Source: Robertmurraya korlensis NBRC 107688
GTDB lineage: Bacteria > Bacillota > Bacilli > Bacillales > Cytobacillaceae
Reading direction: 5' to 3'
NCBI RefSeq assembly: GCF_001591645.1
Contig: NZ_BCVH01000014.1
Coordinates: 1 to 64,000, forward strand
DNA: 64,000 nucleotides
Positions 1 through 9,085 of the stretch are shown here, piece after piece. A program made the position numbers and the translations under genes. The notes under the pieces were generated by a model. The model was not told the origin of the DNA. It worked only from the letters and a program-made list of their open reading frames with translations, and searched no databases. Position 1 is the stretch's first letter. The number at the start of each line of letters is the position of its first letter.

Positions 1-1
1 T

Positions 2-94
2 GATACCAATAGGTTGAGGCGTCTTCTATTAAATCAACAAGTAGCGTTAAAAGGTTACATGAGGGCAACTGATGTACAAAAAGCGAATAGTTAA
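2..94 (+). CDS. C-terminal end of an unidentified protein
   Basis: An open frame enters from the left edge and ends at a TAA at 92-94, giving 30 residues that end in RATDVQKANS. It is basic and hydrophilic, with no motif I can assign. A good terminator hairpin follows within 50 bases, which supports a real gene end. Function unknown; the rest of the gene lies outside the window. Confidence 0.45.
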   Translation, partial: DTNRLRRLLLNQQVALKGYMRATDVQKANS

Positions 95-141
95 ACAGAA
101 TATAACTTAAGCTGAGTCAAAAAATAAATAACACATAGATG

Positions 142-194
142 AAAAGGATAGATGATCAGGAGTAAGAAAACCTGAACTTATCTATCCTTTTTTT
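142..194 (+). terminator. Rho-independent terminator
   Basis: AAAAGGATAGAT (142-153) pairs with ATCTATCCTTTT (180-191), and the T-run continues past the stem. It follows the partial gene that ends at 94. Confidence 0.75.
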
Positions 195-339
195 ATTCAA
201 CAAAAGCCACCTATAATTTAAGTACATTTGTTCACAAATAACTCTTCTTTAGTAGAAGTTCTTGGCCATTACTTAAGAGAATTCACTTTACCTTTACCGA
301 TCAATCAAATCACTTAGGAACACTCCCAATACCCTATTA

Positions 340-660
340 TTATTTTGATAGACTATTTACTAGTTTCCGATTTTTCTTAGTAATGATTTTGGTTTCAGAA
401 AGGAAAAGGCCTGTTAAGGTAAGAAATGTCCCGAAAGTTGCCATCCAAGTTAAAGGTTCGTGCAACACAATCATAGCAGTAATGACTGTAATAACAGGAA
501 CAAGATAGATATAGATACTTGCTTTAATAGCCCCTAATTTTTTAATGGCAAAATTCCATGTTACAAAGCAAAGTGCAGATGCACCTAGTCCTAAGTAAAT
601 CATATTAAACAAGTAGACTGGATGGGCAAAGCGTTGCCCCATGTTCATTTTGCTATCCAT
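340..660 (-). pseudogene. Truncated EamA/DMT-family exporter (C-terminal third)
   Basis: The 106-residue product matches only the last EamA repeat of drug/metabolite exporters: three to four hydrophobic segments, the stretch FVTWNFAIKKLGA and the end of the family fold. Full-length members have about 300 residues and ten membrane helices, so roughly 190 N-terminal residues are missing. The AraC gene lies only 26 bases upstream, so the lost part is not nearby. An ATG with an AAAGGAAAG-like site remains, so a short peptide could be made, but a half-repeat exporter is unlikely to work. Best read as a remnant left by a deletion; the family assignment is fairly sure. Confidence 0.7.
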
Positions 661-686
661 TCTCTTTCCTTTCCACTAAAACCAGC

Positions 687-1511
687 TTATTTAATATCAT
701 CTATGTAAATATTCCGGTATTGTCCGGGAGTTAATCCGATGAAGTCCATAAAATAATTACTAAAGTGACTTTGATCCACAAAACCAGTCTGCATAGCCAC
801 TTCCAATGGTTTCACCCCTAGCCCTAATAGCTTCTTAGCTTCATTAATACGAACTGTTTGTAAGTAACGATAGGGAGTAATACCGCGTATACGTGCAAAT
901 GAGCGTAACAATGTGTATTTATTCATATCGCAAATTTTCACTAAATCATCAAGAGAAATAGGCTCTGAATAACGCATTTCTATAAACTCACAAACCTTTG
1001 CGACTTTTTGCTCAATTTTATCCAATTTAATGTCTTTAGCTATTTCACAATACTCTTCAATTATTTGTTCCATTAAGAAATAAAACGTTTCTTCTTTATT
1101 AAAATCTGATAATTTATCCAATATCATATGGTGGAGATGCTGCAACAGTTGAGCATGTTCACTGTGAAATGCAACAGGATTAGTAAAGTAAGGAAGATAG
1201 TCTCTACCGGTAATCTCTTTTACCACTTTTCGCATTATATCTGGTTTTATATTCAAGCATCGATAATCTAATGTTTTATTATCAATTTGCTCACACGCAT
1301 GATTATCAAACGGGTTAAAGAAAATAAGATCACCACTATTAATGACATAATTTTTATTCTTACATGACAATTTTCTTTGTCCGCTCTCGATAAAGCCAAT
1401 GACGTAATATTCATGAAAATGGTTTGGGAATTTTTGCATAATTCCATGAAAACGATATGCCTCGATTTGCAAATCATAATCAAAGCAAACTTCTCTCTCT
1501 TCCTGTTTCAT
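687..1511 (-). CDS. AraC-family transcriptional regulator with N-terminal cupin
   Basis: A protein of about 274 residues with an N-terminal cupin-type ligand-binding half (FHEYYVIGFIESGQR, then a typical GDLIFFNPFDNHAC metal-site-like motif) and a C-terminal pair of AraC helix-turn-helix motifs ending in GFVDQSHFSNYFMDFIGLTPGQYR. The frame stays open 40 codons further upstream, but the ATG at 1511 has a good AAAGGAG site nine bases before it and starts MKQEEREVCF, so I chose that start. Regulators of this layout often control a neighbouring exporter or metabolic gene; the gene just downstream is the EamA remnant, so the regulator may have lost its target. Ligand unknown. Confidence 0.85.
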   Translation of the reverse strand: MKQEEREVCFDYDLQIEAYRFHGIMQKFPNHFHEYYVIGFIESGQRKLSCKNKNYVINSGDLIFFNPFDNHACEQIDNKTLDYRCLNIKPDIMRKVVKEITGRDYLPYFTNPVAFHSEHAQLLQHLHHMILDKLSDFNKEETFYFLMEQIIEEYCEIAKDIKLDKIEQKVAKVCEFIEMRYSEPISLDDLVKICDMNKYTLLRSFARIRGITPYRYLQTVRINEAKKLLGLGVKPLEVAMQTGFVDQSHFSNYFMDFIGLTPGQYRNIYIDDIK

Positions 1512-1937
1512 GTAAAGAAACTCCTTTCGGTCTTCTGATAAATAGCTTAGCATATTTATATTAGAGCTTCTTGTATGATATTGACTAAATGGAGTTTTAG
1601 ATTGGGAGGCCATTAAGCAAAACATCGACACTCCCCTATTCCCCTTTTCTACAGCTGCATCAATTGGTGTGATACATGGTGTTTATAAAAGCCGATTAGT
1701 GTTAATAGAAGTTCTGCAAATGTCGTTAAGTAAATAGGAATTAACAAAAAAACTCTCAATCCGTGTACACAATGTGTGCACAAAAGTGTGCACAGACTTA
1801 TTTTTTTTAATTGATTTTAATTGATCTAGATTGACTAACAACATGCTAAAAACCTTGATATACCAGACTTAATTGTTTTTAATTGAACTTATTTTACTCA
1901 GTTGTTCAATAGTTTTTCCTCTGGCAGCGTAGAGGTC

Positions 1938-1962
1938 AGGGGTTCAAGCCCCCTATGCTCCA
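1938..1962 (+). other. 3' fragment of a tRNA gene (T-arm plus acceptor strand)
   Basis: Bases 1938-1942 (AGGGG) pair with 1950-1954 (CCCCT) around a canonical seven-base T-loop TTCAAGC, followed by a seven-base acceptor strand ATGCTCC and discriminator A. No matching GGAGCAT 5' acceptor strand, D-arm or normal anticodon arm precedes it, and CCA is not encoded. This is what integration into a tRNA 3' end leaves at the far attachment site. The amino-acid identity cannot be told. Confidence 0.6.
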
Positions 1963-2120
1963 TATACTACATCCCTTACGTATGATCTAATCAATAAAGT
2001 TATTTCAATTGTTTCAAAAAAACGTGGATAGTGTTATCGTAAAGAAATAAGACTAACGAAGCTCAGAAGTTTTTGAAATTCGAAGAATAATAACCATCAA
2101 AAATGCAATATTTATTAATT

Positions 2121-2145
2121 AGACGACACGAATGTCGTCTTTTTT
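2121..2145 (+). terminator. Rho-independent terminator
   Basis: AGACGACA (2121-2128), loop CGAA, TGTCGTCT (2133-2140), then six Ts. Its gene has not been recognised; it may be left over from a lost gene in the 1962-2120 stretch. Confidence 0.8.
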
Positions 2146-2278
2146 GTTACTATTTATTAAGTCAGACTTAAGAGTATAGTAAGAGGAAGTAAATGAACAT
2201 ATCAAAAGAACCACTTTACAAAAAAATATTTTTTCAGATTAGCAATATGAAATAGTAAAGAAAAAGGTGTATGTAAAC

Positions 2279-2932
2279 ATGGATTGGCATTTATTTAACA
2301 TTATAGGAACAATTGCATTTGTTATTAGTGGAGCGGTTGCTGCTTCAGAAGAAGAATATGATTTAATTGGCTTTTACGCCATGGGTTTTGTTGCAGCTTT
2401 TGGTGGTGGATTGTTACGAAATCTTATTATCGGAGTCCCTGCAAGTACATTCTGGAACCAACAACCATTATTCTTACTTTCTTTCATAATTATTACGGTT
2501 ATTTATTTCGTACCTATAGATAAACTAATTCAGTCAAAACACTGGGTATTCTTCTATGGTTTAATAGATGCTATAGGTTTGGCAGCCTTCGCTATTCAAG
2601 GAGGCATGATAGCAAAAAATACCGGGTTACCGACTAGTGCAGTTATTGTGTCTTCGTTGTTAACCGGTGTAGGTGGAGGAATTATCAGAGATTTACTAGC
2701 AAAGAGACAACCATTTGTATTCAAGTATGAATTGTATGCTCTTTGGGCTATCTTAACTGGTATCATAATTTCCATAAGTGGAGCCTTACCGCCTTTTCCC
2801 TCTACCCTATTATTCATTGGAATCGTGTTGTTAAGGATGGTTTCAATGATGTTGAATTGGAAGATACCAAGACCTGTCATACGAATGAGAAAGAGAAATT
2901 CGCTTTTAAGTAAAGGCTCTGTTAAACAATAA
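2279..2932 (+). CDS. UPF0126/TRIC-like inner membrane protein (YadS type)
   Basis: A protein of 217 residues made of two tandem UPF0126 repeats, each three hydrophobic helices with a glycine-rich motif: AFGGGLLRNLIIG in the first half and GVGGGIIRDLLAKRQP in the second. This is the signature of bacterial TRIC-type cation channels, also annotated as possible glycine transporters (YadS/YicG). It should sit in the cytoplasmic membrane. An in-frame GTG lies four codons upstream (2267), but the AAAAAGGTG site covers that GTG and is nine bases from the ATG at 2279, so the ATG is the better start. Monocistronic. Family certain, transported species unknown. Confidence 0.85.
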   Translation: MDWHLFNIIGTIAFVISGAVAASEEEYDLIGFYAMGFVAAFGGGLLRNLIIGVPASTFWNQQPLFLLSFIIITVIYFVPIDKLIQSKHWVFFYGLIDAIGLAAFAIQGGMIAKNTGLPTSAVIVSSLLTGVGGGIIRDLLAKRQPFVFKYELYALWAILTGIIISISGALPPFPSTLLFIGIVLLRMVSMMLNWKIPRPVIRMRKRNSLLSKGSVKQ

Positions 2933-3379
2933 TGTTGATTTTTCAGGTAAATGAAAAGGACTTCTTGTGAAGTCCCAAAGGTCTAGTTTTCCCTTTTCCT
3001 TTTGTGATGAAGACACGCCTTACTGCTTGTGAATCGTACCTTTTGAACATGGATTGAACCTTTGCAATTACATCTTCCACTTTTAAGAGTAAAATAATTT
3101 TAGTTTGTACAATGGTTCACTTTACTGTACTAAATAACTACTTGACTTTGTATTCCAATAACTCGTGTAGGCTTTCCAAGAACTATTAAAAAAGCGTTAT
3201 TATATTTTGTTGATTAAACACACCTTTTAGCTTTCCCACGACTTACATCTGGAGGGATTGAGCATCTATCCCTCCGCTATTCTAGCTTTCTTTCAATTAA
3301 TTCATCAGTAATAGATCAAGCTTTTTAACAGTAATTTATAATTATATCAAAAAACGCATTTACTATGTCTCTGGAGATT
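2933..3379. other. Intergenic region with two hairpins, no gene seen
   Basis: GGACTTC/GAAGTCC (2958-2975, loop TTGT) lies just after the UPF0126 gene and GGAGGGAT/ATCCCTCC (3251-3275) lies past the end of the DUF1593 gene. Neither has a clear T-run, so they are weak terminator candidates at converging gene ends. Nothing else supports coding. Confidence 0.4.
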
Positions 3380-4918
3380 CTACCTGGCCACAGTCAATAC
3401 TACCCTTTGATATGAAGTCAATGGTTGGTCAGCATTATCCGAGGCTTCAAGGATAAAATGCAGTGTTTGTCCATTGACAGCATCTGTAGGAACAGTAAAC
3501 TGACTCGTTACCTCAATCTCATCTTTTATCAACTCTGCCATATCAATTGTTCCCGGTGAAGGAACATTAAAAGGATAGGTATTATACTCTGGCTTAGTGT
3601 TTTCCTCTTCGCTTATGGTAACCAGTTCTATCGTACCCGGATAAGTACCAGCTTCCTCATATTGCCACCAGCGACCTGTGAGATGATCTCCATCTGGATC
3701 CTTAACGATTGCCTTTAGAGTAATTGTTTGCCCAGGTTTTACAATTGTATTATCTAAACCAATAACCTTAACTACAGGACTATGATTTGCAGAAGCATAC
3801 TCCGGTGTAATCGTCCACTTTAATCTTGCTGCAAAGTCTCGTTGAGCAGCTCCGAACCAACGTGCTGAAGAAAACTCTTTCGAAGCAACACCATTTGGAT
3901 CAAAGTCTTTTCCATTTCGACCACCCCAGCCACCATAGCTGGCATCCATATGGGCATCTAGACCGTTATCCAATAGATTCATAAACATGGATGTGTCGCC
4001 TTCCGAGATCCAGGAACCGGGTTCTTCCAACCTGCCAAAAAAGTTAGCATACCAAGGCCAGTAACCAAGTTTCTTTAGTTGCTCTCCATCCAATCCTGCA
4101 AAACCGAAGAAATCAGTAAAATCATTCTTATGCATTAGTTTTCCGTCTCCCCAGACTCGATAGAACTCTCCGAACGGTCCAATTACAGATACATTCTCCC
4201 TCGTCCAAGCAGCGGAAAGATAATGGCGGTCTTCAGGTTGAACAACTTTGCGTGCTGGATATCCCCATATTTTTGTAGCCATTTCACGGAATTCTATTTC
4301 AGACCAGTTTATGCCAATATAGCTTTCATAGATGCCATCTTGGTCTCCGAACGACTGGATGATGACTTTCTTAGAAACTTTTTCATAAATCTCTTTCCAT
4401 TGATCGCTGTTTTTATATTCCTCTTCAATTGATTTTAGAGCCCTTCCGATTGTTGATTGTCCAGCCCCTGTTAATAGATATAATGGACCAGGCTTATTAT
4501 CAAGGATCAGGTTCTTTACGAGATCAGAACCTGGGCTATCCTTGGAAATGTCTCCTGGAAACTCTACGTTGCCATGAAGAATTCGAGAGCGCAACTCATC
4601 TGGGTGAGGATAACCTTCAGCATGAACCAAAAGATTTGGATATACTTTTGCATAAATGTCGACAGCTTCCTCCATAAAACGCGTTTCTTCATCCCATCGC
4701 CAGTTAGTAATCGGACCAATTCCAAATTGAGAGTGTTCCGACTCTCCATAGAACAGCGTACCCTTGCCATCCCCTTTCCAATGTAGACTGCTACTTGTAT
4801 AGATCAGTCCTTCTGTATCAAACTGATTGCTATAGAGCAGATATCGAACCAAAGTATTTGAATCATCAAGTTCTGGATCGAACATGACAACAGTACGCAA
4901 TTTTTTATCCCTGACCAT
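3380..4918 (-). CDS. DUF1593 nucleoside-hydrolase-like protein with C-terminal Ig-like domain
   Basis: A 512-residue protein. Residues about 8-300 match the DUF1593 (nucleoside hydrolase-like, Pfam PF07632) domain, starting with TVVMFDPELDDSNTLVRYLL, which aligns with the Asp-rich metal motif of nucleoside hydrolases. Residues about 400-510 look like the beta-sandwich that accompanies it in polysaccharide-locus proteins. Homologues occur in polysaccharide-degradation loci, usually with a signal peptide; here none is seen, so it may act in the cytoplasm. An AGGAGG site nine bases before the ATG fixes the start. It is the last gene of the minus-strand catabolic cluster, after a broken esterase. 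It may release a sugar from a glycoside, but the substrate is unknown. Confidence 0.75.
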   Translation of the reverse strand: MVRDKKLRTVVMFDPELDDSNTLVRYLLYSNQFDTEGLIYTSSSLHWKGDGKGTLFYGESEHSQFGIGPITNWRWDEETRFMEEAVDIYAKVYPNLLVHAEGYPHPDELRSRILHGNVEFPGDISKDSPGSDLVKNLILDNKPGPLYLLTGAGQSTIGRALKSIEEEYKNSDQWKEIYEKVSKKVIIQSFGDQDGIYESYIGINWSEIEFREMATKIWGYPARKVVQPEDRHYLSAAWTRENVSVIGPFGEFYRVWGDGKLMHKNDFTDFFGFAGLDGEQLKKLGYWPWYANFFGRLEEPGSWISEGDTSMFMNLLDNGLDAHMDASYGGWGGRNGKDFDPNGVASKEFSSARWFGAAQRDFAARLKWTITPEYASANHSPVVKVIGLDNTIVKPGQTITLKAIVKDPDGDHLTGRWWQYEEAGTYPGTIELVTISEEENTKPEYNTYPFNVPSPGTIDMAELIKDEIEVTSQFTVPTDAVNGQTLHFILEASDNADQPLTSYQRVVLTVAR

Positions 4919-5016
4919 ATTATCATTCCTCCTAATTTTTAATATAAATCCATGTTATGTGAAGCGGGACACTCGTTTATTTATGCCTCACCTCAACAGG
5001 GGCCTTCTTTATCATT

Positions 5017-5609
5017 TCAATCAACATAAGATGAAAGCCATTCTTCACACAACTTAAACCAATGAATGACATGAAAGTTATAATGGTTTTCGTCTCTAGC
5101 TGTTGTTCGATCACACAACGCTAAACCATGCATTCCTTTTTCAAACACATGTAGTTCAAACGGGACATTCTTCTCTCTTAACTTTACAGCAAGCGTTAAA
5201 GAATTCGATACATCAACAAGGACATCTTCAAATGTATGCCATATAAACATCGGTGGTGTTTCTTCATCAATATAATTTAAAATATTATACTTCTCAACAT
5301 CATCATCTGCAGGATTTTTAACTCCAAAGAATCTTTCATTTGCTGTATTTGGCTGATTAATTAACGATGCTGCAAACCCTAATTCATCTTCATCAAACCG
5401 ATTTGCTGACACAGAAGGATAACATGGGATCGCCAAATTTACCTTTAATTTCTCCTTCGTAGTATGTAATTGTTCAGTTAACCATGGATCCCACCCGGGC
5501 AAACGATCACTAAAGGTCTTTTCTTTCCAACATTATATTCTTTCGAATTATTAAGTAAATAAGTTTCCATGAAAGCAGTTTCGTTTAATGTAATCTTCTC
5601 ACATAACAT
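5017..5609 (-). pseudogene. Alpha/beta-hydrolase (acetyl esterase type) with internal deletion and frameshift
   Basis: The N-terminal piece starts at ATG 5609 (AGGAGA site upstream), runs to RPLVIVCPGG and stops at TAA. The C-terminal piece in another frame (5017-5502) carries TPPMFIWHTFEDVLV and HVFEKGMHGLALCD. Both pieces align to the intact paralogue at 54205-55110, with about 90 residues missing between them. The missing part holds the nucleophile elbow (GFSAGA in the paralogue), so no active esterase can be made. The catalytic Asp and His regions are still readable, so the damage looks recent. It sits between the FGGY kinase and DUF1593 genes and probably once removed acyl groups from the substrate of that cluster. 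Confidence 0.85.
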
Positions 5610-5772
5610 CTAAATTCTCTCCTATTCATCGCTTTAAAGTAGCTTTGGATGATTAATAGTTTCATACGTGACTCATGAGTTGAGAAGCTTATGTTTCTTC
5701 AACACTTTCTACTATTCTTCCTATTTAAAGTTCAACAAAAATCTTAGAAGGTTTTAGAGTATACCAGATAAA

Positions 5773-7263
5773 TTACTTAACCAAAACATAATCAACCGAC
5801 TGCTTCCATCCTCGATAATACTTATCTCTCTCATTCTTAGTCATTAAAGGTTGATATACTTGATGTTCTTGATTTAGTTTATTAATTTCGTCTATTGATT
5901 CCCAAACTCCAATTCCTAATCCAGCTAGGTAAACCGAACCCATTGAAGATAATTCCGGTACTCTTGAAGCGTTTACATTGATATTTAACATATCTGCTTG
6001 GTATTGCATCAAGAAACAGTTGTTGGTTCCTCCTCCATCTACCTTTAAGGTTATTATTGGAATATTGGATTCGGATTGCATCAACTCAATAACATCCTTA
6101 ACCTGATAAGCAATACTTTCTAACGCAGCCCGTACTATGTGTGCCTTTCCTGTAGCTCTACTCATACCCAAAATTGCAGCACGTGTATACGGATTCCAAT
6201 AAGGAGCTCCTAAGCCCACAAATGCAGGAACAAGGTAAACACCTTTATTATCAGTTATAGAGCTTGCTAATTCCTCAACCTCATCTATTCCATTGATTAA
6301 TTCGAGCTGATCTTTTAGCCATTTAATTACATCACCGGTACTATTAATAATTCCTTCTAGTGCATATTCCACTTTACCATTTAGCCCCCAGGCAACGGAT
6401 GTTACTAAACCCTTTGAACCTCTTACTAATTCTCCGGTGTGCATCATAACAGAAGTACCTGTACCATATGTGGCTTTTGCCATTCCCGCTTCAAAACATT
6501 TTTGTCCAAATAATGCACCTTGAGAATCACCGATTACACCTGATATAGGTAGTGCTGTGAACGGAAGACCTTGATCTTCCGTCAAACCAAATATCTTATT
6601 CGAATCTTTTATACTAGGAAGCATGGATCTTGGTATATCAAATAGATCCAACAAATCATCATCCCATTGAAGTGTATCAATGTTAAAGAGCAGGGTCCTG
6701 CTTGCATTTGAATAATCAGTTGCATGTACCTTACCACATGTTAATTTCCAAATGAGCCAACTATCAATCGTTCCTAGCAATAGTTTCCCTTCTTTAGCTC
6801 TGTCTTTGACACCATCCACATGATCCAAAATCCATTTAATTTTAGATGCAGAAAAGTAAGGATCCGCCTTTAAGCCCGTTTTGAATTGTATCATCTCTTC
6901 GTATCCCTGTTCTTTTAGCTCTTTGCAGATATCAGAAGTTCTTCGGCATTGCCAAACGATTGCATTATATACAGGGACTCCTGTTTCCTTATCCCAAACG
7001 ACTACCGTCTCCCTTTGATTGGTAATAGCTAAAACTGCTAATTCTACTTGAGAAATGCTAGATGTTTGAACCAGTTCTATTATTAGTTTTTTTACATTTT
7101 CATAGATTTCAATCGGATCATGTTCTACCCAGCCTGTTTGCGGATAATATTGCTTATGACTTTTAGAACATTTGTGAATAATTTGTCCTCTTTCATTTAC
7201 TAGTAACACTTTTGTTCCTGATGTACTCTGGTCAATTGCAAGGATATGATTTTCTTTTCCCAT
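5773..7263 (-). CDS. FGGY-family carbohydrate kinase (glycerol-kinase-like subgroup)
   Basis: A 496-residue sugar or polyol kinase. The N-terminal ATPase half starts LAIDQSTSGTKVLLVNERG and has ITNQRETVVVWDKETG and NAIVWQCRRT, close to glycerol kinase; the C-terminal half has the phosphate-binding KVDGGGTNNCFLMQ. The family's GTTSS-type loop is changed to STSGTK, and the gene is not beside glpF or glpD. It lies 12 bases downstream of the transketolase C-subunit gene in the same operon, so the likely substrate is the ketose made by the upstream isomerase, whose phosphate the transketolase would cleave. In D-apiose catabolism a kinase of this superfamily acts on apulose; whether that holds here is inference. 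Confidence 0.8.
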   Translation of the reverse strand: MGKENHILAIDQSTSGTKVLLVNERGQIIHKCSKSHKQYYPQTGWVEHDPIEIYENVKKLIIELVQTSSISQVELAVLAITNQRETVVVWDKETGVPVYNAIVWQCRRTSDICKELKEQGYEEMIQFKTGLKADPYFSASKIKWILDHVDGVKDRAKEGKLLLGTIDSWLIWKLTCGKVHATDYSNASRTLLFNIDTLQWDDDLLDLFDIPRSMLPSIKDSNKIFGLTEDQGLPFTALPISGVIGDSQGALFGQKCFEAGMAKATYGTGTSVMMHTGELVRGSKGLVTSVAWGLNGKVEYALEGIINSTGDVIKWLKDQLELINGIDEVEELASSITDNKGVYLVPAFVGLGAPYWNPYTRAAILGMSRATGKAHIVRAALESIAYQVKDVIELMQSESNIPIITLKVDGGGTNNCFLMQYQADMLNINVNASRVPELSSMGSVYLAGLGIGVWESIDEINKLNQEHQVYQPLMTKNERDKYYRGWKQSVDYVLVK

Positions 7264-7275
7264 ATGATTACCTCA

Positions 7276-8241
7276 TCATTTACCAACCATTTGCATGGCG
7301 ATATCCTTAACATTTTTCACACTCAAACCATAGTACTCAAAAACTTCAGCGGTTTTCCCAGCAACAGCTGGCTCGTCTGGAAGCCCCAGAATCTTAACAG
7401 GAACCGGGTGATTTTGCGAAACAACTTCTGCTACCGCTGAACCTAATCCTCCGTAAACACTATGCTCTTCAATAGTGATGATTTTCCCTGTTTCTCGAGC
7501 CGCTTTTAGGATGGCTTCATTATCTAACGGCTTAATTGTATGCATATTGAGAACTCTACAATTGATGCATTCCATCTTTAGAGCTATAGCGGAGTCTAAT
7601 GCCAATCTAACTGTCTCCCCAGCTGCAATAATGGTAATATCGTTTCCTGGCATCATTGTAACTGCTTTACCGATTTGAAACTCGTAATCTTCTGATACAT
7701 ATGAATCTTCTACTGGATTTCGGCCAATTCGTAGATAAACCGGTCGATTATATTCAACCAATGCTTCAATCATTTTTTTTGCTTCGTGACGGTCAGCAGG
7801 CATCATGACATCCAAACCAGGAATAGCACGAGTTACTGCAAGATCTTGTAGAGAATGATGAGACATTCCTAGCGCTCCGTAGCTAATACCGCCACTTATA
7901 CCGATTAACTTAACATTCGTATTGGAATACGCCACATCTACTTTAATTTGTTCAATACTTCTCATACTTAAGAAACAAGCTGGAGACGCAACAAATGGTT
8001 TTTTACCCGAAGCCGCCAAGCCTGCCGCAACCCCAACAAGGTTTTGTTCTGCAATTCCTACCTCTACGATTTGATCCGGTAATTCTTTACCAAAATTCGC
8101 AAGGGATGCGGACCCTCTAGAATCGCTAGTTAAGACTAAAATATCTTTATTTTCTTTAGCTAAGTCTAATAAAACCTCACTGATCACTTGACGATTGGCG
8201 ATCTTATTTCGTTTTGCACCTTTTAGAGCAACATTACTCAT
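7276..8241 (-). CDS. Transketolase C-terminal subunit (split transketolase)
   Basis: A 321-residue protein with the pyrimidine-binding and C-terminal domains of transketolase. EVGIAEQNLVGVAAGLA contains the Glu that activates thiamine diphosphate. Its start overlaps the end of the N-subunit gene by four bases (ATGA), so the two are translationally coupled and should form one enzyme in equal amounts. Split transketolases occur in special pathways such as apulose-4-phosphate transketolase (AptAB) and sulfofructose transketolase (SqwGH), as well as in ordinary pentose metabolism of some bacteria. Context (isomerase, FGGY kinase, LacI) favours a dedicated catabolic enzyme that moves a two-carbon ketol unit from a ketose phosphate. 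Confidence 0.85.
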   Translation of the reverse strand: MSNVALKGAKRNKIANRQVISEVLLDLAKENKDILVLTSDSRGSASLANFGKELPDQIVEVGIAEQNLVGVAAGLAASGKKPFVASPACFLSMRSIEQIKVDVAYSNTNVKLIGISGGISYGALGMSHHSLQDLAVTRAIPGLDVMMPADRHEAKKMIEALVEYNRPVYLRIGRNPVEDSYVSEDYEFQIGKAVTMMPGNDITIIAAGETVRLALDSAIALKMECINCRVLNMHTIKPLDNEAILKAARETGKIITIEEHSVYGGLGSAVAEVVSQNHPVPVKILGLPDEPAVAGKTAEVFEYYGLSVKNVKDIAMQMVGK

Positions 8242-9068
8242 TGTAGCACCTCCAGCTGCTTTGAAAGTTCTTTCATTGCCAGTTCATATTCCTCTTTACT
8301 AGGTACGTGATGATGCCATTTTGCAACATTTTCTGCAAAGGATATTCCCTTGCCCTTGACTGTATTGGCAATAATTAAGGTTGGTTTTCCAACCACTTTT
8401 GGAGTTCCCTCCAAAACATGTACTAACTGTTCTATGTTATTTCCATCTACTTCTATAACTTCCCAGCCGAAAGCTCTCCACTTTTCTCCGAACGGTTCAA
8501 GGGACATAACATCTTCCGTACTTCCTGTAATTTGCAAACCGTTACGATCAATGATAGCTATTAAGTTATCAAGCTTGTAATGTGCGGCAGCCATGGCTCC
8601 TTCCCAAACAGAACCTTCCGCCTGTTCACCGTCTCCCATTAAGGTATACACTCGGTACGGTTTTCCGTCCTTCTTGGCAGCCAAGGCCATTCCAACAGAG
8701 ATTGGAAGCCCATGTCCCAAAGCCCCTGTATTCATTTCCACACCTGGTACTTTATTGTTTGGATGACCAATTAATCTAGTATTAAACTGAGAAAATGTTT
8801 TTAATTCCTCTTTCGGGAAGAAACCTTTATCTGCCAGGATGGCCCAATAGGACTCAACGGCATGCCCCTTACTTTGAACATAACGATCTCGGTCTTCCCA
8901 TTTAGGATTGTTTGGATCAACCTTCATAATATGATAATAAAGAACTGTTAAAATATCGGTATTTGATAGAGAGCCGCCTGTATGCCCCGTACCCGCCTCA
9001 TAAATCATCTTTAAAAGTTCCATTCGAATTTCGGTTGCTTTTTGTTTTAGAAACTCAATATTATTCAT
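8238..9068 (-). CDS. Transketolase N-terminal subunit (split transketolase)
   Basis: About 276 residues forming the diphosphate-binding half of transketolase. GHTGGSLSNTDILTVLYYH and the metal/diphosphate motif LMGDGEQAEGSVWE are clear, as is NTGALGHGLPISVGMA. TTG (9074), ATG (9071) and ATG (9068) are all in frame; the GGAGGG site at 9077-9082 is eight bases from the ATG at 9068, so I use that one. It lies 17 bases after the isomerase gene and overlaps the C-subunit gene by four bases. Both halves are needed for activity. Confidence 0.87.
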   Translation of the reverse strand: MNNIEFLKQKATEIRMELLKMIYEAGTGHTGGSLSNTDILTVLYYHIMKVDPNNPKWEDRDRYVQSKGHAVESYWAILADKGFFPKEELKTFSQFNTRLIGHPNNKVPGVEMNTGALGHGLPISVGMALAAKKDGKPYRVYTLMGDGEQAEGSVWEGAMAAAHYKLDNLIAIIDRNGLQITGSTEDVMSLEPFGEKWRAFGWEVIEVDGNNIEQLVHVLEGTPKVVGKPTLIIANTVKGKGISFAENVAKWHHHVPSKEEYELAMKELSKQLEVLQ

Positions 9069-9085
9069 CATCAATTCCCTCCAGC

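Larger units (their letters stand above)
1512..2278. other. Intergenic region with tRNA 3' remnant and short repeats
   Basis: No convincing gene. It holds closely spaced copies of GTGTGCAC (around 1772-1797), AT-rich repeats of TTTTAATTGA (1805-1880), the tRNA-like 3' end at 1938-1962 and a terminator at 2121-2145 with no recognisable gene before it. The mix resembles the scar of an integrative element at a tRNA site, but no integrase remains. Confidence 0.5.

Noticed and set aside
1938-1962. Functional tRNA gene
   Set aside because: Only the T-arm and acceptor 3' strand are present; no matching 5' strand, D-arm or anticodon arm.
5773-7263. Housekeeping glycerol kinase (glpK)
   Set aside because: The nucleotide loop is STSGTK instead of the GTTSS type and it sits in an isomerase-transketolase operon without glpF or glpD.
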